From assembly GCA_035999765.1 (NCBI GenBank), contig CP108521.1, positions 2,666,001-2,730,000 on the forward strand: a stretch of 64,000 bases of DNA, written 5' to 3'. A program made the translations under genes and the position numbers. Numbering within the stretch: position 1 is the first letter of the stretch; the number at the start of each line of letters is the position of its first letter. The stretch comes from Streptomyces sp. NBC_01231. GTDB lineage: Bacteria > Actinomycetota > Actinomycetes > Streptomycetales > Streptomycetaceae. Below the pieces are notes generated by a model, which had not been told where the DNA came from, did not search any database, and saw only the letters and a program-made list of their open reading frames with translations. Below are positions 62,544-64,000 of the stretch, one piece after another.

Positions 62544-63641
62544 CTAGCGGTGTGCACGACTCGCGGCGATCGCCTCGTACACCATGCCGACGAGCAGGTC
62601 GTCGGCGTCCCGGCGGCCGAACTCGGCGGCGGCGCGGGACATCTGGTACAGCCGGTGCGGGTCGGCAAGCACGGGCAGGACATTCTGCTGGACCCACTGG
62701 GGGGTCAGTTCCGCGTCGTCGACCAGCAGTCCGCCGCCGGCCTTGACCACCGGCTGGGCGTTCAGCCGCTGTTCGCCGTTGCCGATGGGCAGCGGGACAT
62801 AGGCGGCCGGGAGTCCGACGGCGGAGAGCTCGGCGACGGTCATCGCGCCCGCGCGGCACAGCATCATGTCGGCCGCGGCGTACGCGAGGTCCATCCGGTC
62901 CACGTACGGTACCGGGATGTACGGGGGCATCCCCGGCATCTGCTGCACGTGCGGCAGTTCGTTCTTCGGGCCGACCGCGTGCAGGACCTGGATCCCGGCC
63001 TGCTGGAGCCAGGGCGCGACCTGCTGGACCACCTCGTTGAGCCGACGGGCGCCCTGCGAACCACCCGAGACCAGCAGCGTCGGCAGGTTCGGGTCGAGCC
63101 CGAAGGCGGCCCGGGCCTCGGGGCGTACGGCCGCTCGGTCGAGGGTGGCGATGGCCCGGCGCAGCGGGATGCCGATGTAACGGGCGTCCCGCAGCTTGCT
63201 GTCCGGGGTGGAGACGGCGACCTTGGCGGCGTACCGGGAGCCGATCTTGTTGGCGAGGCCGGGCCGGGCGTTCGCCTCGTGGATGATGATCGGCACGCCC
63301 AGACGCTTCGCGGCGAGATAGCCGGGCAGCGCCACGTAGCCGCCGAAGCCGACGACGGCGTCCGCCCTGGTGCGCTCCAGGATCTGCTCGGCGGCCTTGA
63401 TCGTGCCGCGCAGCCGGCCCGGGACGGTGATCAGCTCAGGGGTGGGCCTGCGTGGCAGCGGTACCGCGGGGATCAGCGCGAGGTCGTAGCCCCGCTCCGG
63501 TACGAGCCGGGTCTCCAGGCCGCGCTCCGTGCCCAGGGCCGTGATCCCCACGGTCGGGTCCTGCCTGCGCAGGGCGTCCGCGAGGGCGAGCGCGGGCTCG
63601 ATGTGGCCGGCGGTCCCCCCACCGGCGAGTACGACATGCAC
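62544..63641 (-). CDS. murG: UDP-GlcNAc:lipid I N-acetylglucosaminyltransferase
   Basis: A 365-residue GT-B enzyme at the inner membrane face that converts lipid I to lipid [25 protein letters not shown] is the N-terminal glycine loop (residues 2-24), [14 protein letters not shown] the second, and [18 protein letters not shown] the third; [25 protein letters not shown] is the donor-binding site. GTG start preceded by GGTGA and located six bases after the ftsW stop. Confidence 0.97.
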   Translation of the reverse strand: MHVVLAGGGTAGHIEPALALADALRRQDPTVGITALGTERGLETRLVPERGYDLALIPAVPLPRRPTPELITVPGRLRGTIKAAEQILERTRADAVVGFGGYVALPGYLAAKRLGVPIIIHEANARPGLANKIGSRYAAKVAVSTPDSKLRDARYIGIPLRRAIATLDRAAVRPEARAAFGLDPNLPTLLVSGGSQGARRLNEVVQQVAPWLQQAGIQVLHAVGPKNELPHVQQMPGMPPYIPVPYVDRMDLAYAAADMMLCRAGAMTVAELSAVGLPAAYVPLPIGNGEQRLNAQPVVKAGGGLLVDDAELTPQWVQQNVLPVLADPHRLYQMSRAAAEFGRRDADDLLVGMVYEAIAASRAHR

Positions 63642-63647
63642 CGAAAT

Positions 63648-64000
63648 TCACCGCTCTCCGGACGAGCGCGCCGCCGAGGCACGCCGTCGCATCGTGTTCC
63701 ATCTCCGAGGCCCCCGCACAGGGCCTCCCGCACGCTTTCTGCCAAAGCGGGTCTGCCGCATGGAAAGCGCCATCCGCGCAGCGGGGTCCTCACGCGCGAA
63801 GGCGATCAGGAGCCCGATGGCGAACATGGTCGGCAGCAGGGCGGAACCCCCGTAGGAGAACAGCGGGAGGGGGACACCGGCGATCGGCAGCAGGCCGAGC
63901 ACCGCACCGATGTTGATCACCGCCTGCGCGATGATCCAGGTGGTCACACCTCCCGCGGCATACCTCACGAAGGGGTCCTCCGTGCGTCCGGCCACGCGGA
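63648..64000 (-). CDS. ftsW: Cell division SEDS protein FtsW, 3' end only
   Basis: The last 117 or so codons of a gene that continues beyond the right edge. The visible part has RTEDPFVRYAAGGVTTWIIAQAVINIGAVLGLLPIAGVPLPLFSYGGSALLPTMFAIGLLIAFARED, the conserved end of SEDS proteins (IGVLPITGxxLPFxSYGGS). The last 40 residues are a basic cytoplasmic tail. FtsW polymerises lipid II at the septum together with FtsI. The ftsW-murG-ftsQ-ftsZ order on one strand is that of the actinobacterial dcw cluster. Confidence 0.95.
   Translation of the reverse strand, partial: RVAGRTEDPFVRYAAGGVTTWIIAQAVINIGAVLGLLPIAGVPLPLFSYGGSALLPTMFAIGLLIAFAREDPAARMALSMRQTRFGRKRAGGPVRGPRRWNTMRRRASAARSSGER

Overview
The window is 64 kb of a very GC-rich actinobacterial chromosome, almost certainly Streptomyces. 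Codon third positions are nearly all G or C, GTG starts are common, and start/stop overlaps of the ATGA or GTGA type are frequent. Gene content and order (gltB, lgt, trp and his loci, dnaE, lspA, ileS, divIVA, sepF, ftsZ, ftsQ, murG, ftsW) match from memory the core region around SCO2026 to SCO2085 of S. coelicolor. This is conserved core chromosome. There is no prophage, CRISPR array, rRNA or tRNA that I can see, and at most one decayed insertion-sequence relic.

Layout. 1-1308: the 5' end of gltB and a VIT-type transporter. 1568-8648: a tightly coupled six-gene operon of four ADP-ribosylglycohydrolase-like proteins, a class III CoA-transferase and a CitE/HpcH-type lyase; its joint function is unknown, and it is the best candidate for an undescribed system. 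8720-18082 (minus): lgt, a thioredoxin-like protein, trpA, trpB, trpM, trpC, three small membrane proteins, trpE and hisI. 18166-21061: a DinB-like protein, a VOC protein, an MFS exporter and its ArsR-type regulator. 21186-27012 (minus): the his operon hisD-C-B, a 54-residue membrane peptide, hisH, priA, a RidA-like gene and hisF. No trpF is present, so PriA is expected to serve both the histidine and tryptophan pathways.

27203-35788: poorly characterised genes (a beta-helix-like membrane protein, a hypothetical protein, a LON-domain protein, a YbaK deacylase, a DUF2567 protein, an ABC exporter and a NYN-domain protein). 35880-39419: dnaE. 39695-46889: a DUF2252 protein, a second DsbA-like protein, a Tat-exported PhoD phosphatase, a secreted SH3-like protein, a dienelactone-hydrolase-like protein and an MscS channel. 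47132-52466 (minus): a Na+/H+ antiporter, a GNAT protein, an RluA pseudouridine synthase, lspA and a DksA-type zinc-finger protein with a very long Lys/Ala-rich tail.

52760-56222: ileS behind an isoleucine T-box that appears to act on translation. 56392-64000 (minus): divIVA, yggT, sepF, yggS, yfiH, ftsZ, ftsQ, murG and the 3' end of ftsW, i.e. the division and cell-wall cluster. Clear intrinsic terminator hairpins separate many convergent units. Several starts lie 6-8 bases after a -10-like hexamer, suggesting leaderless transcripts.
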